Shown: positions 50,316 through 64,000, counted from the first letter of the stretch. The stretch: DNA of 64,000 nucleotides from Paramecium tetraurelia (GCF_000165425.1 NW_001799009.1:172633-236632); one strand, 5' to 3'. Translations and numbers: made by a program. The notes: generated from the sequence alone by a model not told the origin.

Positions 50316-53097
50316 TCAATGAGCTGACTATTCCAACACTAATTTATCCTCCTCAGCATATTCAATATCCATAAATTAAAATTGTTAAGATATATTCGAT
50401 ACATAATCTAGAGATCGATATTCACTCCTACTAATATTACTAATCAAATCCTCAAGAGTTCTTATAGTTATTGGTTTTACATATACATCTCTCATTCCAG
50501 ATTCTAATAGTCTATTTATTTCATCCTCTCCAGAAAACCCTGTTAGTCCGAATATTGGAATTGGGGTAATATTTTCTATCTTTGCAAATCTATGTGATGT
50601 ATTTAGTTGCTTCTTCGCCATTCATGATTGGCATTTAATAATCCATTATTATACCTTTATATCCTTTGCATTTATGTTCTTGAAATTGTTCAAACGTCTT
50701 TTCTAATAATTGGATGCAATGTCTACCATTTTCAGCCTTTACCACTTAATGTTGCAATTTCTTTAAGAGAGATTCTAAAACTATCAAATTATAAGGCTCA
50801 TCATCTACAATCATAAATGTGTTCTCACATTAGCACTAGTTCTTTGTGTGAATTTAAGTTACATTTGACCAAGGACCTAACTTTAAACTAAAATTGTTAT
50901 AGGAATGAATAATCCCCTCGTTTTCTACACTTGACTCTTTCAATATCAATTCACTAGAGAAGTTTTCACCTGAAATTAGCCTTATTTTTATATGCATTTA
51001 AATGGTTGTGCCCTTATCAATATCTGAATCAATAGAAATGTAATTTGTATTATCATCTCTTCCTGACACATTCTTTATTAGCTAATTCGATGCTCGCAAT
51101 CCAAGCATCATCCCAGAAGATGCATCATTTGAATTTCTCTCAACCTAAAAGTCTTCCCCATTTAACAAAGATCGAATATACTCCAACCTTTCAGCAGTCA
51201 TCCCTAAACCATTGTCTCTCACCTCAATCATATATACATCAGCAAGATTTGTAGACAAATTTGCATTCGAAGAAAATTGACTGGCCATCTTGTATTTGCT
51301 AATAGTTCTGCGTTATTTATTGTTATTTGATGAGTCATGACAACAGTCGCTTCCACTCAATCTCTATTACTGAGGAGAATAAGAATGAGGAACATGCAAT
51401 TTCGAATGCCTATTAGTTTATTGCTTATTTTCAGGTATTTAAATGTAACTATTCGTATTATTATTATTGTTAGTACTTAGATCTTTTGATAATCTAATTG
51501 AAATTAATCCATCAGATTTACTAAATCTAATACTATTAGATATGATATGAATTAGTATACTCTGAAATTTCTCAGAATCCAACAATTCATAGTTACTTGT
51601 TTGTATTTTATCCTCATACTTAATTTTTATATATTTTAGTTCTGCTTCATCTTTGAATAAATCCATCACTTCCTAAATTAATACGTTAATTCTCACCTTC
51701 TCTAATTTAACAGGCAGTTTTCTTTCCCTCAATAAATTGTAATCAATGATTGAACCAATAATAAAATTTTAAATTCTACAATTATTAAAAGCAGCCCTTA
51801 AGTATTTCTTCACTTCCCAATCAAAATTTTAATTGTAATTTTGCACCATCTAGATCATGCCCTAAATCGCATTTAATCTAGTTCTCAACTCGTGAGATAT
51901 GGATCTTATTACTTTACTTTTAAATTAATTCAGATTCTTATAATAGATAGACTTTAGGTTTGTAGATATATCATAAAGATTAATTAGAGTTGCATGTTTG
52001 TTATCCTCATATTGCAAAAGTGTTTTCATCTTCACTTCAATAACCACTTTCTGTGATTCGTCAATAGCCTACTCTGGACGATCAATGAATTAGCATCTTA
52101 AAGTGTATATTTTGCCTTAGGTCTTTTTGTCAGTCTTTGTTATGTATTGAATAATTTGGTTTAAGTTTAATTATTCATCATCCATATTGTCAAGATTGAA
52201 TTTACTTGAATCAGGTGGTAATTGGTTTTTGACCTCTTCAATATTTGCAAACATTTAAGAAAAAAATAAGAAAATCTCGTCATAATTGCTCATAATTGAT
52301 GGCTGAGTCTCAAACAGATAGTCCTATTTTACAGACTTAGTCATAAATGTTTTTGTCTTTGTGTGAGATTTGTCTATCAATTTCTTCATATATCTATTTG
52401 AAAATAAGACTTATTCGCAATCTGAATTCAGAATACAAACTGCTGTTGGAATACTTCTTAGAGATTGCTCGGCAAAATGTTTAATCTTACTTAATCTCAT
52501 TATTTGCTAATCCCAGTAATAGACAAGAAGTAAATTCAAAAAAACAATATGGTAAGTGAATAAACATTAAAAGATCGTGAATTCAGTTTTATAGCCTAAG
52601 TAAACAAAAAATTTAATTAGAATGATTAATCTTAATTTGAAATTGTTCATTGTTGCCATTACAATTTGCATTATTATAAATATTAAAAGAATACCTATTA
52701 ATCTCTGCAAATTCTCATACTCCATTAGCAATTGTTATAAATACAGCTACAATAAGGTTTCGAACAAAATAAAGAGTATTTGCGTCAGAGTTACTTTCTG
52801 CCTTTTGGATAATTTTTGGATTATCCACTTATCATACACTATCGTAGCTAAAGGAAGCACAATTAATAAATATGTATAAAGAGTGACTTGTTAACTATTA
52901 TATGATTAGTATCCTTCAATATTATTTATCATTATCAATACAATACTGTAAAACAAATAGATTTTCATTATTTTCACAAATAGAGGCCAGAATTGAGAGA
53001 TAATTAACTCATTCTGGCAATCAATATAAATGGAGTCATTATAATCTTCGTATATTTCTAATGCTAATCTTTTTTATTTTCTTAACCATATTAACAT
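50316..53097 (-). CDS. membrane hybrid histidine kinase
   Basis: One exon of 926 residues after one correction. N-terminal part: six to eight hydrophobic helices in residues 40-200. Then a dimerisation and phosphotransfer region with SHELRTRLNAIQG, the His at residue 402 (note Arg where most have Pro), an N box near ILIHIISNSIRFS, a G1 box EVRDNGLGM and a G2-like TSSGMMLGL. A C-terminal receiver domain follows: VDDEP, the phospho-acceptor IIMDYQMP at about residue 819 and VKPIT. Hybrid kinases of this kind are abundant in Paramecium and relay an unknown signal by phosphotransfer. The only fault is an extra T near 50555 in the receiver, needed to reach the end. Confidence 0.83.
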
Positions 53098-53165
53098 TGT
53101 TTTTAATATATAAAAAACTATAAATAAATTACATACTAATTAAACTTAATCTTTTTTAGAATTTT

Positions 53166-53363
53166 TCAATTCTCTTAAAAATCCAAAGATACTTTTCCAC
53201 CCTGCTTTGCTTTACTTCCACTCTTAAACAAATAAAAAATTAAGAAGAACTGAAAAGTATCAAAGGACCTTTTTATTATATAAAAATGAGTCCAACTCTC
53301 AAAAACCTGTATATATAAGAAATCATATAACTGAACCAACCTAATCATATTAGTAACTCTCAC
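53166..53363 (-). CDS. putative small membrane protein, 65 residues
   Basis: A minus-strand frame from ATG 53363 to TGA 53168-53166. It has a hydrophobic middle (DTFQFFLIFYLFK) and a basic Gly/Lys tail SGSKAKQGGKVSLDF. No domain. Supported only by length, charge pattern at the C-terminus and absence of TGA, so it may be noncoding. Confidence 0.3.
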
Positions 53364-53693
53364 ATCTAATGTTTTTAAACTTATTTTCTATTTATAGAAT
53401 TAACATAAAATCATATAATTTAAATTTATAAAGTTGTCTTCTACTTTTAACATAAATTATAAAAAAGATGAAATTCAAATAGAAATATTAATTTAAGAGT
53501 ATTTATGTCTAAAATAAGAAAATATTATATGAAGATATATTTTTAAATTTATTTTCCATTTAAATTGGAGTTACTCCACTTTTATAATAGACAGAGAATT
53601 ATTTAAAAGTTAAATATTCCTTCAAAAATATCACCACATGTTTGACTGTGAATGCAATAATCAAGCATAATAGATATAATAAAATAATCAAAT

Positions 53694-53996
53694 TCATAGT
53701 TGATCAATATTATGCATAACCTTCTTCTGCATATACTAAATACCATATTTAGTAGAAGTGAACATTTTGCCAACATTTCCATTGTATTCTTAGACAGTGG
53801 AGTGTATTTACTTCTTTTACTAAGTCTTATCAACTGATCTATGCTGAGATAATTTAGGTTTATTTTCGGTTTCAGTATGTTAAATTATATCTTTGATTGC
53901 CTATTTGCAATTCTCTATTTCTTAAAACTAATTAGGTTTGTGTTGAGCATTAGCTTTTGCTGGCGGAAGTGATTTGTTTTTTTATTATTTATTCAT
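53694..53996 (-). CDS. hypothetical Gln/Lys-rich protein, 100 residues
   Basis: One exon, ATG 53996 to TGA 53696-53694: MNKQQKNKSLPPAKANAQHK, then NQFQEIENCKQAIKDIIQHT and a C-terminal half GNVGKMFTSTKYGIQYMQKK. Many glutamines are TAG/TAA codons. No membrane segment or known motif. Clean single-frame coding composition distinguishes it from the shadows around it. Confidence 0.5.
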
Positions 53997-54344
53997 TAAT
54001 AATATTAGTGAAAGTATATTATAATATTTAGAGATTTATCACAATTTTTACTAAAATGTTAAGTTTAAATTAATCAGATTGTATTCCTAATCAATTCAAT
54101 TTAGGGTAAACTTAAATTTCTGTGTTTCAGTATTTACTCATATCAATTAGAAATGTAATATAAGTAAAATTAACGAAATGTAAGTAAATTGAAAAATAGA
54201 AGGTTTTGGGTACATGTTGGAATGATTCAAAATAATTCAGTTAATGAGATATTAGAATCTGTTCTTATTGTCAATAATTAGAATGCAATTGGTTAAAGAT
54301 TAATGTTTCTATATAATTATTTTTAACAGTTAATTTATTTTAAA
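53997..54344. other. AT-rich gap, no gene seen
   Basis: About 350 nt upstream of the MAPK gene with no plausible frame; likely the divergent promoter region for the kinase and the small minus-strand gene. Confidence 0.5.
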
Positions 54345-56447
54345 ATGACTGAGGAAATTGAGACTCATATTATGCAGAAGTATGAAATAATCTAGAAAAT
54401 GGGAAAAGGAGCTTATGGTGTTGTATGGAAAGCGATAGTTCGAAAAACAAAATAAATAGTTGCTCTGAAGAAAGTATTTGATGCTTTTCACAATGCCACA
54501 GATGCACAACGCACATTTCGAGAGGTAATGTTTTTACAAGAGATGGCCCATGACAATGTTATTCGAATGACAAATATTCATAAGGCTGATAATAACAAGG
54601 ATCTTTACATAGTTTTTGATTTCATGGAAACAGATCTTCATGCCGTCATTCGAGGCGGAATACTCGAAGAAATCCATTAAAGGTATTCTTATTACTATTT
54701 TAGATATATTATCTACCAGATACTCAAAGCACTCAAGTATATTCATTCAGCTGAAATAATCCATCGAGATTTGAAACCTTCAAATGTTTTATTAGATGCT
54801 GAGTGCAATGTAAAGGTTGCAGATTTTGGACTTGCAAGAAGCCTCCTCATGCCGATAGATGAAAATGCCATTTTGACTGAATATGTAGCAACTCGTTGGT
54901 ACAGAGCTCCAGAGATCCTTCTAGGATCCACTTTCTATACTAAGGCTGTCGATATGTGGTCAGTTGGCTGCATCTTAGGGGAGATGATCAATGGTAAACC
55001 TATTTTTCCTGGGAGTTCAACTCTAAATTAAATTGAAAGAATTATTGAAGTCATTGGTAGACCCTCAACATCAGAGTTAGAGAGTGTACAAGCTCCATTA
55101 GCTTCTTAAATAGTCAACAATATTCCAAAAGGAGCTCGAATTGGATTTACTAATTACTTTCCTAAGGCAACACCTTAGGCCTTGGATTTAATTCGAAAGT
55201 TATTGTCATTCAATCCTCATACAAGAATAACTGTAGAGGAAGCCTTGAGACATCCTTATGTCAATGCATTTCACAACGAATAGTAAGAGCCAACAGCAAA
55301 CCCAATTAAAATATCAATGAATGATAATAAGAAATTTAGTATAAAGGAATATAGAGAAGCATTATATTTAGAAATAACTAAAAAATATGATTAAAAAAAT
55401 GAAACTAAGATTGAAAATAAATTTGAAAACTCTTTAAAAGCTAATGATGTTCTCTAGTAACAATAGGAAAGAAGAAGAACCTAAAGCTTTTAATAGCCAT
55501 CAAAAAAGCCTGTTGGACCTTCAAATACTACACTTCCAAGCGAATAACCTATAATTAGATAATCCGACACTAACATTATGCAATAAATCAAAGATTATGG
55601 AAACAGGGAAGTTTAATAAAAGGATTATTGTATCAAGGATTACCTTCCAAAAGATTATAGCTCAAAGGATTATTTTGCATAATAAAATGTGAACGTGAGT
55701 AAAGAATTTATTAGTGGGTAATTTGGTAAAGAAGTTAATAAGGAAAACTAAAGATCCAAAAATATGGTTGAAGTCACAAATAATAACAATAAATTAGAAA
55801 GAGATACTTCCTTATCTAAAAAATAGATTTTGTCTATGTGGACATAACCTAACCAAAAACCATAAATCTCTAATCCACAATAAAGACCACCTTCAGTAAG
55901 TGTATATGCAGCACTGAATTAAAATTCAAATAATTAGTTAAAATAATAATAATAACAGTAATAATAATATTAATAATAATAACAACATCAATAGTCATAA
56001 TAATAATAATCGTAATAATAATCAAATAATGTTTCTACATAAAAAAGAATGAGTAGTAAAATGCCTACTAGTGGTACAAGCACTTCTTTTTATTTTCCAG
56101 CTGAAAAAACAAATTCAAGCTTTAATTATGGAAAAAAAATATCCAAAGACAACAGTTTTTTATTAGATTAAAATGTCCAAAGCATATAAAATATACCATA
56201 ATCTTCAATGCCCTAGTAGCCATAATAAGGGGGACTGTATTAAAAAAGTATTTATCTTAAATTAATATTTGTAGCGACTAGTGTGAATTATCAAACCTAT
56301 TTGATGCAAAAGGGTATCCCTGATTAGAGAAGCAAATAAAACTTAGTTAATCATTAAAGAACTTAGTCTTAGTTGGGTGCGAATAATAGTGTTCTTATAA
56401 ATAGATGCAAGGAGTTTTTGTAAAATATGCATGCCTTAAAATAATGA
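54345..56447 (+). CDS. MAPK15: MAPK15/ERK7-ERK8-like MAP kinase with polyglutamine tail
   Basis: Three exons (introns 54683-54703, 21 nt, and 56248-56274, 27 nt) give 684 residues. The kinase is complete: [30 protein letters not shown] (the ERK7/8 signature), [23 protein letters not shown], the TEY activation loop [15 protein letters not shown] and GCILGEM. After the catalytic domain a 350-residue tail is rich in Asn and Gln, with a run of glutamines at 55939-56024 coded mostly by TAA, which appears in the DNA as TAA trinucleotide repeats. MAPK15 proteins act in cilium assembly and basal-body biology. The second intron is optional by frame; both readings are open. Confidence 0.88.
55939..56024 (+). 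repeat. TAA trinucleotide repeat coding for polyglutamine
   Basis: Tandem TAA with interspersed CAG, CAA and TAG codes a Gln tract inside the MAPK15-like kinase tail. In the ciliate code this is glutamine; in the standard code it would be stop after stop. Confidence 0.8.
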
Positions 56448-56584
56448 ATTAGATTATGATCACTTTTCATTTTTAAACTTAATTATTTTTCTTTATTTGA
56501 AATCATAAAATTAAGATATTGCAGATAGCAAATTATCTAATTATTTTATCTTCATAAATATTTAGACAAATAATATAAATAGAT

Positions 56585-56833
56585 TCATTAAATTGAACAG
56601 CTACAGGAACATTTAGAATTGTCCTTATTCAGGTGATATTTTTACACTATATAAACATCACATAATTCTCTTTTCTCAATAATATCTCTAAAGGAAATTC
56701 TTTTCCCCTTCACACCTTTAATAATTGGATGATTGTATTTGTCAACTCTTGGATAGACAAACTTTTTTTGTTTTTTTTCAATCTCTGTTATACAGATATA
56801 AGTTTATGTTTGAGTTTCGATTCGTTCATTCAT
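56585..56833 (-). CDS. small protein with C-terminal CSIQ (possible CaaX) motif
   Basis: One exon of 82 residues, ATG 56833 to TGA 56587-56585. It begins MNERIETQTQ and is charged throughout, ending NKDNSKCSCSCSIQ. The last four residues, Cys-Ser-Ile-Gln, fit a CaaX prenylation signal (Gln at the last position favours farnesyl), and the two Cys before it could be palmitoylated, as in H-Ras. The glutamine at the end is a TAA codon. A prenylated peripheral membrane protein or a small zinc/metal binder would both fit; no domain is recognised. Confidence 0.5.
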
Positions 56834-57174
56834 ATTAATTTATTTATTTATAAACTACAAATTTCATACTTCACTTATTTATATGAAAATTATTATATAC
56901 TTCTTTGTTTTTTGGATACCCTTACTGAATATCATTCTGCTGAATAATTATATTGTTGTTGTGTTAAATTCAAATTTAGAATTTTGAATTAAATAAATTA
57001 TACATTAATTATAAGAGCAAAAAGATAAAACAAAATAGCAAGTTGCAAAGTTAATTCCACAAATTCTTGAATTTTAAGTGTAAAATAGACTTTGTTGTTA
57101 TAAAAATTAATGATGAAAACTTAAAATATAAGCAATTTTATTTGTGATAATATTAAGTATTAAGTTAAATTAAT
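56834..57174. other. AT-rich gap, no gene seen
   Basis: About 340 nt without a supportable frame; probably the divergent regulatory region between the small minus-strand gene and the thioredoxin reductase. Confidence 0.5.
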
Positions 57175-58803
<1,629 letters not shown>

Positions 58804-58860
58804 GATTCTCATAATTAATACTCTCTATTAAATAAATATATACTTTATGTATATATTTTA

Positions 58861-58906
58861 ATGACGCATAATATCGAAATTACTCTCTAAAGATCTTATG
58901 CTGATG
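58861..58906 (+). promoter_or_regulatory. SECIS-like selenocysteine insertion element
   Basis: In the 3' UTR of the thioredoxin reductase gene. The order matches a eukaryotic SECIS: ATGAC at 58861-58865, a helix GCATAA (58866-58871) pairing with TTATGC (58896-58901), extended by ATC-GAT after one mismatch, an apical loop opening with AAA at 58877-58879 about 11 nt after the quartet, and TGATG at 58902-58906 completing the non-Watson-Crick GA quartet. AT-rich flanks could form helix I. Spacing and elements are right, but only folding and experiment could confirm it. Confidence 0.7.
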
Positions 58907-59095
58907 AAATATTTAATGGAGATGGTGAATTTATTTCATAAATTATTTGTTATTTCAACTTAAAAATTTATTAAGAGTTTTTTACAAATCTAATTTCGAT
59001 TAGATAATATAAAATAAATTTCAAAATTTAAACAAGGAAGATTTACTGTTTTCTTCATTAATAATCTTACAATAATTGCTTATACTCAAGGAAGT
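58907..59095. other. convergent spacer
   Basis: Short AT-rich region between the SECIS-like element and the stop of the CDPK-like pseudokinase; no gene. Confidence 0.5.
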
Positions 59096-60536
59096 TCAAC
59101 TAAAATTTATCAATTTTATTACTCTATCGAAATCGGTTACTTCAGAAAACATTTCTAATAATTGCTATTCTTCGATATCAATTTTTTTAGTAATACTTTT
59201 AACAGTTATATAGCCATTTTTATTTGATAATTACATATAAGATTATGAAATAACATTTTCATTTAATAGTTATTCTAAATCGATGGCAACTATTAAAAAT
59301 TATTATAAGCTAATTTTTGATTTATCATCCTCATCTAAAACTTCATAAATTTTATCGCTGTTCTTTTTATATTTATAATTTTATGTAGCAATTGAAAATA
59401 ATTGGAAAAACTCAACCATATCAATTTTTCCATCGGCATCGAGATCATATTTACTAAATAAATCAGTTAGTTTCAGTTTTTCATTATAGAGAAATCTTTC
59501 AATTATAAAATAAGTCAAAACAGAAGTTAATGAATTAAATTTTATGCATTTTAATTTTTAAAACGAATTACCAATTGTATTTCTTGAATCTAGATTTTAT
59601 ATCCAACTCATCTCTTTGACTTGCTATAAAGATAAACGATGTAATGGTATTGGATCAATCATCTTCATAATTAATTTACATATCTTATTTGGCAATTTCT
59701 GGCAATCAAATTCTTCATTTAATTCCTTTTTGATTTCCCATTTTGATGATTTACTCAGCATAATTCTAAAGGGATGTCCAGTTAATAACTAGAACCCAAT
59801 CAATCCCAATGCTTATACGTCGTTTTTTTAAGTGATTTTTGTTGGTAATTTTAAGTATATGTTTTTTGTTTGAACTAAGAATAAATTGATTTCAGAACGA
59901 TCTTATACACAATTAAAAGTATCAAAATGAATTGCTCCATGACAATATGATTCGGAATGTAGATATCCGATAATGTCAACCATTTTATTAAATATGATAC
60001 CTGCACTTTCTACGCTTAGTTTATTCATTTTTAAATATTCGCTGAACTTTTTCATTTCTTAATGCTCATATAAGGCATAATAATTTTAGTCATCATCATA
60101 TATGTCTATAAGCTTTATTATAAACTCATGATTCTACATAATTTCATGTTTATACCAATGGCATAGAAATCATTCTATTAATAAGTTCCTCGCTATCTTA
60201 AAATTACTTTTTATAAACATAAGCCTTATATTAATTATCAGAATTGATTTATTTTACGATTATATAATCCAAACTTTTAGTTATCATCCGAAAATTTTCT
60301 GAAAACCCTTATTTTATTGATAATTCAGGCCCTTATTATATGGCTTTACTTGATTGTTATTATATTGATCCTGTATTCTGATGGAAAATTGGAGTTTAAA
60401 CCAACGATGATTTTTATTGAAGTTGGTTTACAAATGATCCCCCATGAAAACTATTATTTTCTTGCCCAACTTAATTGTTATTGTTATTATCTTCTTTAAT
60501 AAGTTCTTTTTTTGTCTTACTGGAACAGAGTCCCAT
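59096..60536 (-). CDS. CDPK-derived pseudokinase with EF-hands
   Basis: Two exons around a 22-nt intron (60155-60134) give 472 residues. MGLCSS at the start is a myristoylation/palmitoylation signal as in the CDPK at 48173. The kinase region keeps the overall order but loses catalysis: no glycine loop, the catalytic loop reads CHGAIHFDTFN instead of HRDxKxxN, and no DFG is present. After the C-lobe a canonical EF-hand DLDADGKIDMVEF near residue 345 is followed by degenerate ones (DEDDKSKISLQQF). It therefore looks like a calcium-binding scaffold or regulator evolved from a CDPK, not an active kinase. Reading frame is clean. Confidence 0.7.
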
Positions 60537-62640
60537 TAAATTTATGATAAATAAAATATAGAAATACTGGTGCCAAATTTAATATTACTAATAATTAATG
60601 ATCCTCTCATTTATATACTTTAATTAGTTAATATACTAGCAATTGATATAAGAACCGTAAATATCACTTTATCAATATTTATAAATTCAAAATCACTTTT
60701 CCAAGCATTTCCTCATTTTCATAAAAGCATTTTTCAATTTCGATTAATTTTGAATTTTTTTCATTTTATAGGTGAGAAAAATTTATTTTAATTTTTATTA
60801 ATTGAAATATTGATATTACTAATGAGCTTTCTGGTTTTTATAAAGTTTAATTCTTCAGGTTTTGTGTTAAAGCTTTCTTTTGCTACATGTTTTACCACCT
60901 TTAAGCCTAATAATTTTAACAATTTGAGGAAATAAATATTATTGGAGCAATGAGCAAAGGATCGTTTGATGTATTAATGATTAAATGAAATTTAAAGACA
61001 TAATTATTAAGAAACTTTATAATTAGGTTGATTTAATAATGTATTATGTAATTTAGGCTCAAATTTTTATAAATTTATAACAAACACTAGTCTATTCAAA
61101 AAGAGGTTGATTTAAGAAGAGAATTGTTGAAATATGTTGGTTGTGTGTGCTTGCCTCCATATTTTTCATAATTTAACCATATTAAAAGTGTATGGTGACA
61201 TGAAATTAACTTGAAGAAATCAATAATTGCCTCGTTTATTCAGTGATCATCCCTTAATTCATTATCAATCAGTGTTCAAAGTAGTCGAAAAGGGTTTGAG
61301 AAAGGCAGATTTAAATATTAGATGAATAATGTTTTTGTAATTAAAATAACAAATATTAACAATGAATCTTTTGATTTCAGATAATTCTAATTTACAATTA
61401 TCCCAACTATAACTCATAAATATCAAATTGTGGAAAAGACTAGAGTATTCAATAGGTACAAAATTATAATAAGTCAAATATATTATGTAGTTAATATAAA
61501 TTGTTCGAAGTGGATAAAAAATCAATCAAGACATTTGGTCTTAAAAGCTAACATGAATAATTAGGAGCTTGAGCGTAGTATAGATTTACTACATTAATTA
61601 AACAGAGAGTCCATTTTTTTATTTAGAAATTTGTCTTGAAACTTATTAAAGAATTTTAAATTTCGATCATTAAAATATTATGGTTTTTATTATGTTCTAC
61701 AAATCACCTGTTATGGTGTTTATGTATTCACTGAGTTTAATACATTGAAGCCGTTTTAATTAAATCTTTTTCATAAATGCTGGCTTGGAATAGGAGTGAA
61801 TTTTGTAGTTTGCACATTTATTAAACTTTATTGATCAGATGTAAAGTATTAGCATGAATAATAAAAATTGTTTAAGTTTTGATAATTTAAATTATAAATA
61901 TTAAATTATTGGTTTTAGTAACTTTAATCTCATTCTATGATTTATTTTTATGCCTCTTCAAATAGGTTTAATTAAACATGCAGGTGAATATAAAATATAT
62001 CAACATTTCCTAAAATTATAATATTTCTTCTTTGAATTCAATTCAAAGTCTCCAACATATAATCAGATCTATTAGTCAATTAATTTATAATCTAAGAAAC
62101 TAGTGAGAGAGTAGAAAATTATGATTAATCTCGTGATTTAATTAAATATTGATATTATTTTCAGTTGGCAATTAACCACTCAAATCCATTTTCATTATTT
62201 TACTTATGTTTCATTTCAATTATGTTTGTTATAATAAATTACAAATAAATTAATGAGAAAAATTTAATGTTGATATACTTAACACTTTCAGGTGGCTTTT
62301 CTACTAAGTTATATATATTACAGTTTAAACATCGAAATGTACTTACATTTTATATAATATTCTTTTCTATAATAATTTAAGTATATCAGCTCAAACTTTT
62401 TTTATATATGATGTGCTTATTTTTGATTCCTCTTATATCAGACTTTATCAATTTCTATATTTGTCAAATGAGATCTACTTTAAAAAAAGTTATTGTATTT
62501 TATATTTAAATATATCCAGATGAGAAGGTTTACATTTATTTCCTTAGTCATATTAGCAACATTAATATACATCCAATTTTAATAAGATTAGAAATGTATA
62601 ATATACTTATTATGTAAATAAACTATTATTGATATGTATT
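60537..62640. other. long AT-rich region with scattered coding debris
   Basis: About 2.1 kb. Minus-strand frames near 60960-60660 (LLKLLGLKVVKHVAKESFN, then a second frame EIEKCFYENEEMLGKV) and plus-strand near 61480-61640 look coding-like but are interrupted by TGA and cannot be joined by introns. The rest is very AT-rich. I read this as one or more decayed genes rather than a working one. Confidence 0.4.
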
Positions 62641-64000
62641 TCATGAAATCTTATTCAAGTAATAATAATCTACTTCGTTATATATCTCTTCCGAAATTAG
62701 ATCATAGTTTTTATCTATGTTACTTCTGGCTTAAGATAATAATTCTGCATCATCCTCATTTAAGATACAATTATTTTCAAAAGGTTTTTCTGACTTTTAA
62801 CTAACAAGCGTCTCGATATCTTTATACTAAGGAAAATTAATCCTTTATCCCAATTTAATGAGATTTATAAAATTCATTTCTAAATTTCGATGATCTAATA
62901 ACAAAATACAACCTAGATATCTCATACAATAAATTCAAATAACTAAGTTTTTATTACATTTATTTGGAAGCTTTATCAAAAAACTTCCTAAATGTATTTA
63001 CATCTACTTACATTTGATTGAAACGAACTTAAACTATTTTTCCAAACCAATTCTTTTTTATTTCTATTTTTTTAAATTCTGGGTAATAAAAACTTATGAG
63101 CTCCTCTAATACCTTTTGATTTAAATAGAATTCATTTAAATACATAATCATGTATTTGAACATAAATAATATTGATACTATAGATCCTATATTTGCTAAT
63201 AGATCTCCTAAACGTGGATACTCTAATATCGTTTTTTCTTGAGTCCCTCTCATTCCAAGATAAACTGCTCCAATTACATCATTTTAATATGCTTTTTAAC
63301 AATATTCAAAAGAATTTGTTTAAGTCTGTATTTGTGCATCTACAATATATCCCTTATATTCAGATGTGCCAAATAAAAAATATTTCTAGAGTTCAAATAA
63401 ATTTGTCCCCACACATATATATACTGAATAGCAATATTGTTACTCGATTTATAAAAAGTATTCTTAGTATCCACGTTGTTTTGATCCATCTCGAGGATCT
63501 ATCGTTGTTGAATAAAATTAAAGAAGTATCAAATTGTTAGTTACGCAAAAAATTCTTCTGTAAGTTCTGGAGAAGCACATTTTTCATTTGGCTTTAAATA
63601 TTTTTCTTAACATAACACTACTTCTATATACATTTCATTTGTAGTGAAAATTTAATTATCAAAATAGGAAAAACCAAACTTCATATTTGGTATATATAAG
63701 TCTCCAAAAGATGTAGTTGTATGATTTTGTATTAATTATGCCTCTGTCAACTAATTATTATTAGCGTAAACTACTAATGGCAATAAAATATTATTTGTAA
63801 ATGGATCAATTTTGCCTTCATAATCTTTCCAATATGATACTCTTATTACATCCTCACTCAAGTCGAGCAGAGAGTAGTCTGATAAATAATTCTCCCGGGA
63901 TATTTTTGGATTCATTTAATTTGTTTTCCAGAGGTAACCAACCCATAATGAATAGGACAAACTTAATAAACATATTGTAATTGTTAGTATTCCTCCTATT
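62641..64000 (-). CDS. paralogue of the two-TM protein at 18073, truncated by the window edge
   Basis: Minus-strand frame matching the 18073-19515 protein along its length: the first membrane helix region at the edge (about 32 N-terminal residues lie outside), NPKISRENYLSDYSLLDLS, MRGTQEKTILEYPRLGDLLA and the second helix, to a C-terminus ISEEIYNEVDYYYLNKIS. Two one-base faults break the frame, an apparent missing A near 63529 and an extra G near 62822; both are obvious from the paralogue. Identity is high in the cytosolic tail and lower in the ectodomain, so duplication is not recent. The pair lies in inverted orientation 45 kb apart. Function unknown. Confidence 0.75.

Overview
The window reads as macronuclear DNA of a ciliate, almost certainly Paramecium. 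The evidence is in the sequence: TAA and TAG occur inside conserved domains where glutamine is expected and TGA is the working stop; conserved frames are interrupted by introns of only 20-35 nt running GT(A)..(T)AG; base composition is very AT-rich; genes are packed on both strands with gaps often below 100 nt; and a trichocyst matrix protein gene is present (15370-14176). All gene calls below use the ciliate code. For most multi-exon models I checked that exon lengths sum to a multiple of three.

Layout. 1-9.4 kb: a truncated gene, a TLC-domain membrane protein, two unrecognised membrane proteins, an importin-alpha-like protein and a large RNA ligase with a P-loop kinase-like domain. 9.4-16.2 kb: small CX12C protein, TMEM147, CCDC112/148-like coiled coil, trichocyst matrix protein, and a broken gene. 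16.2-18.1 kb is gene-poor. 18-29 kb: two-TM protein (paralogue at the right edge), SWI3/SMARCC-like chromatin subunit, second CX12C protein, secreted GPL-repeat protein, protein phosphatase inhibitor 2, IFT70/TTC30, and a multi-pass membrane protein. 29-38.3 kb: poly(A)-binding protein, SEC61 gamma, LRR-containing protein kinase, PP4/PP6-type phosphatase and MPC1. 38-53 kb is signalling-rich: an eIF2alpha-kinase-like kinase, RING-H2 membrane protein, a tandem of three related kinases (the third a pseudokinase; the first crossed by a 150-N assembly gap), a CDPK and a hybrid histidine kinase. 54-60.5 kb: MAPK15/ERK7-like kinase with polyglutamine written in TAA codons, a small protein ending in a CaaX-like motif, a thioredoxin reductase, and a CDPK-derived pseudokinase. 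60.5-62.6 kb holds only coding-like debris, followed by the 5'-truncated paralogue of the 18-kb gene.

Most interesting points. The thioredoxin reductase ends Gly-Cys-TGA-Ala-TGA, and 57 nt after the second TGA lies a stem-loop with SECIS features, so UGA may be both selenocysteine and the only stop codon. Several otherwise well-conserved genes need a one-base correction to stay in frame, mostly +1 in short homopolymers; this looks like assembly error but could include real decay. I saw no tRNA, rRNA, CRISPR array or intact transposon. Genes are monocistronic and functionally mixed; neighbours share no pathway except the kinase cluster.
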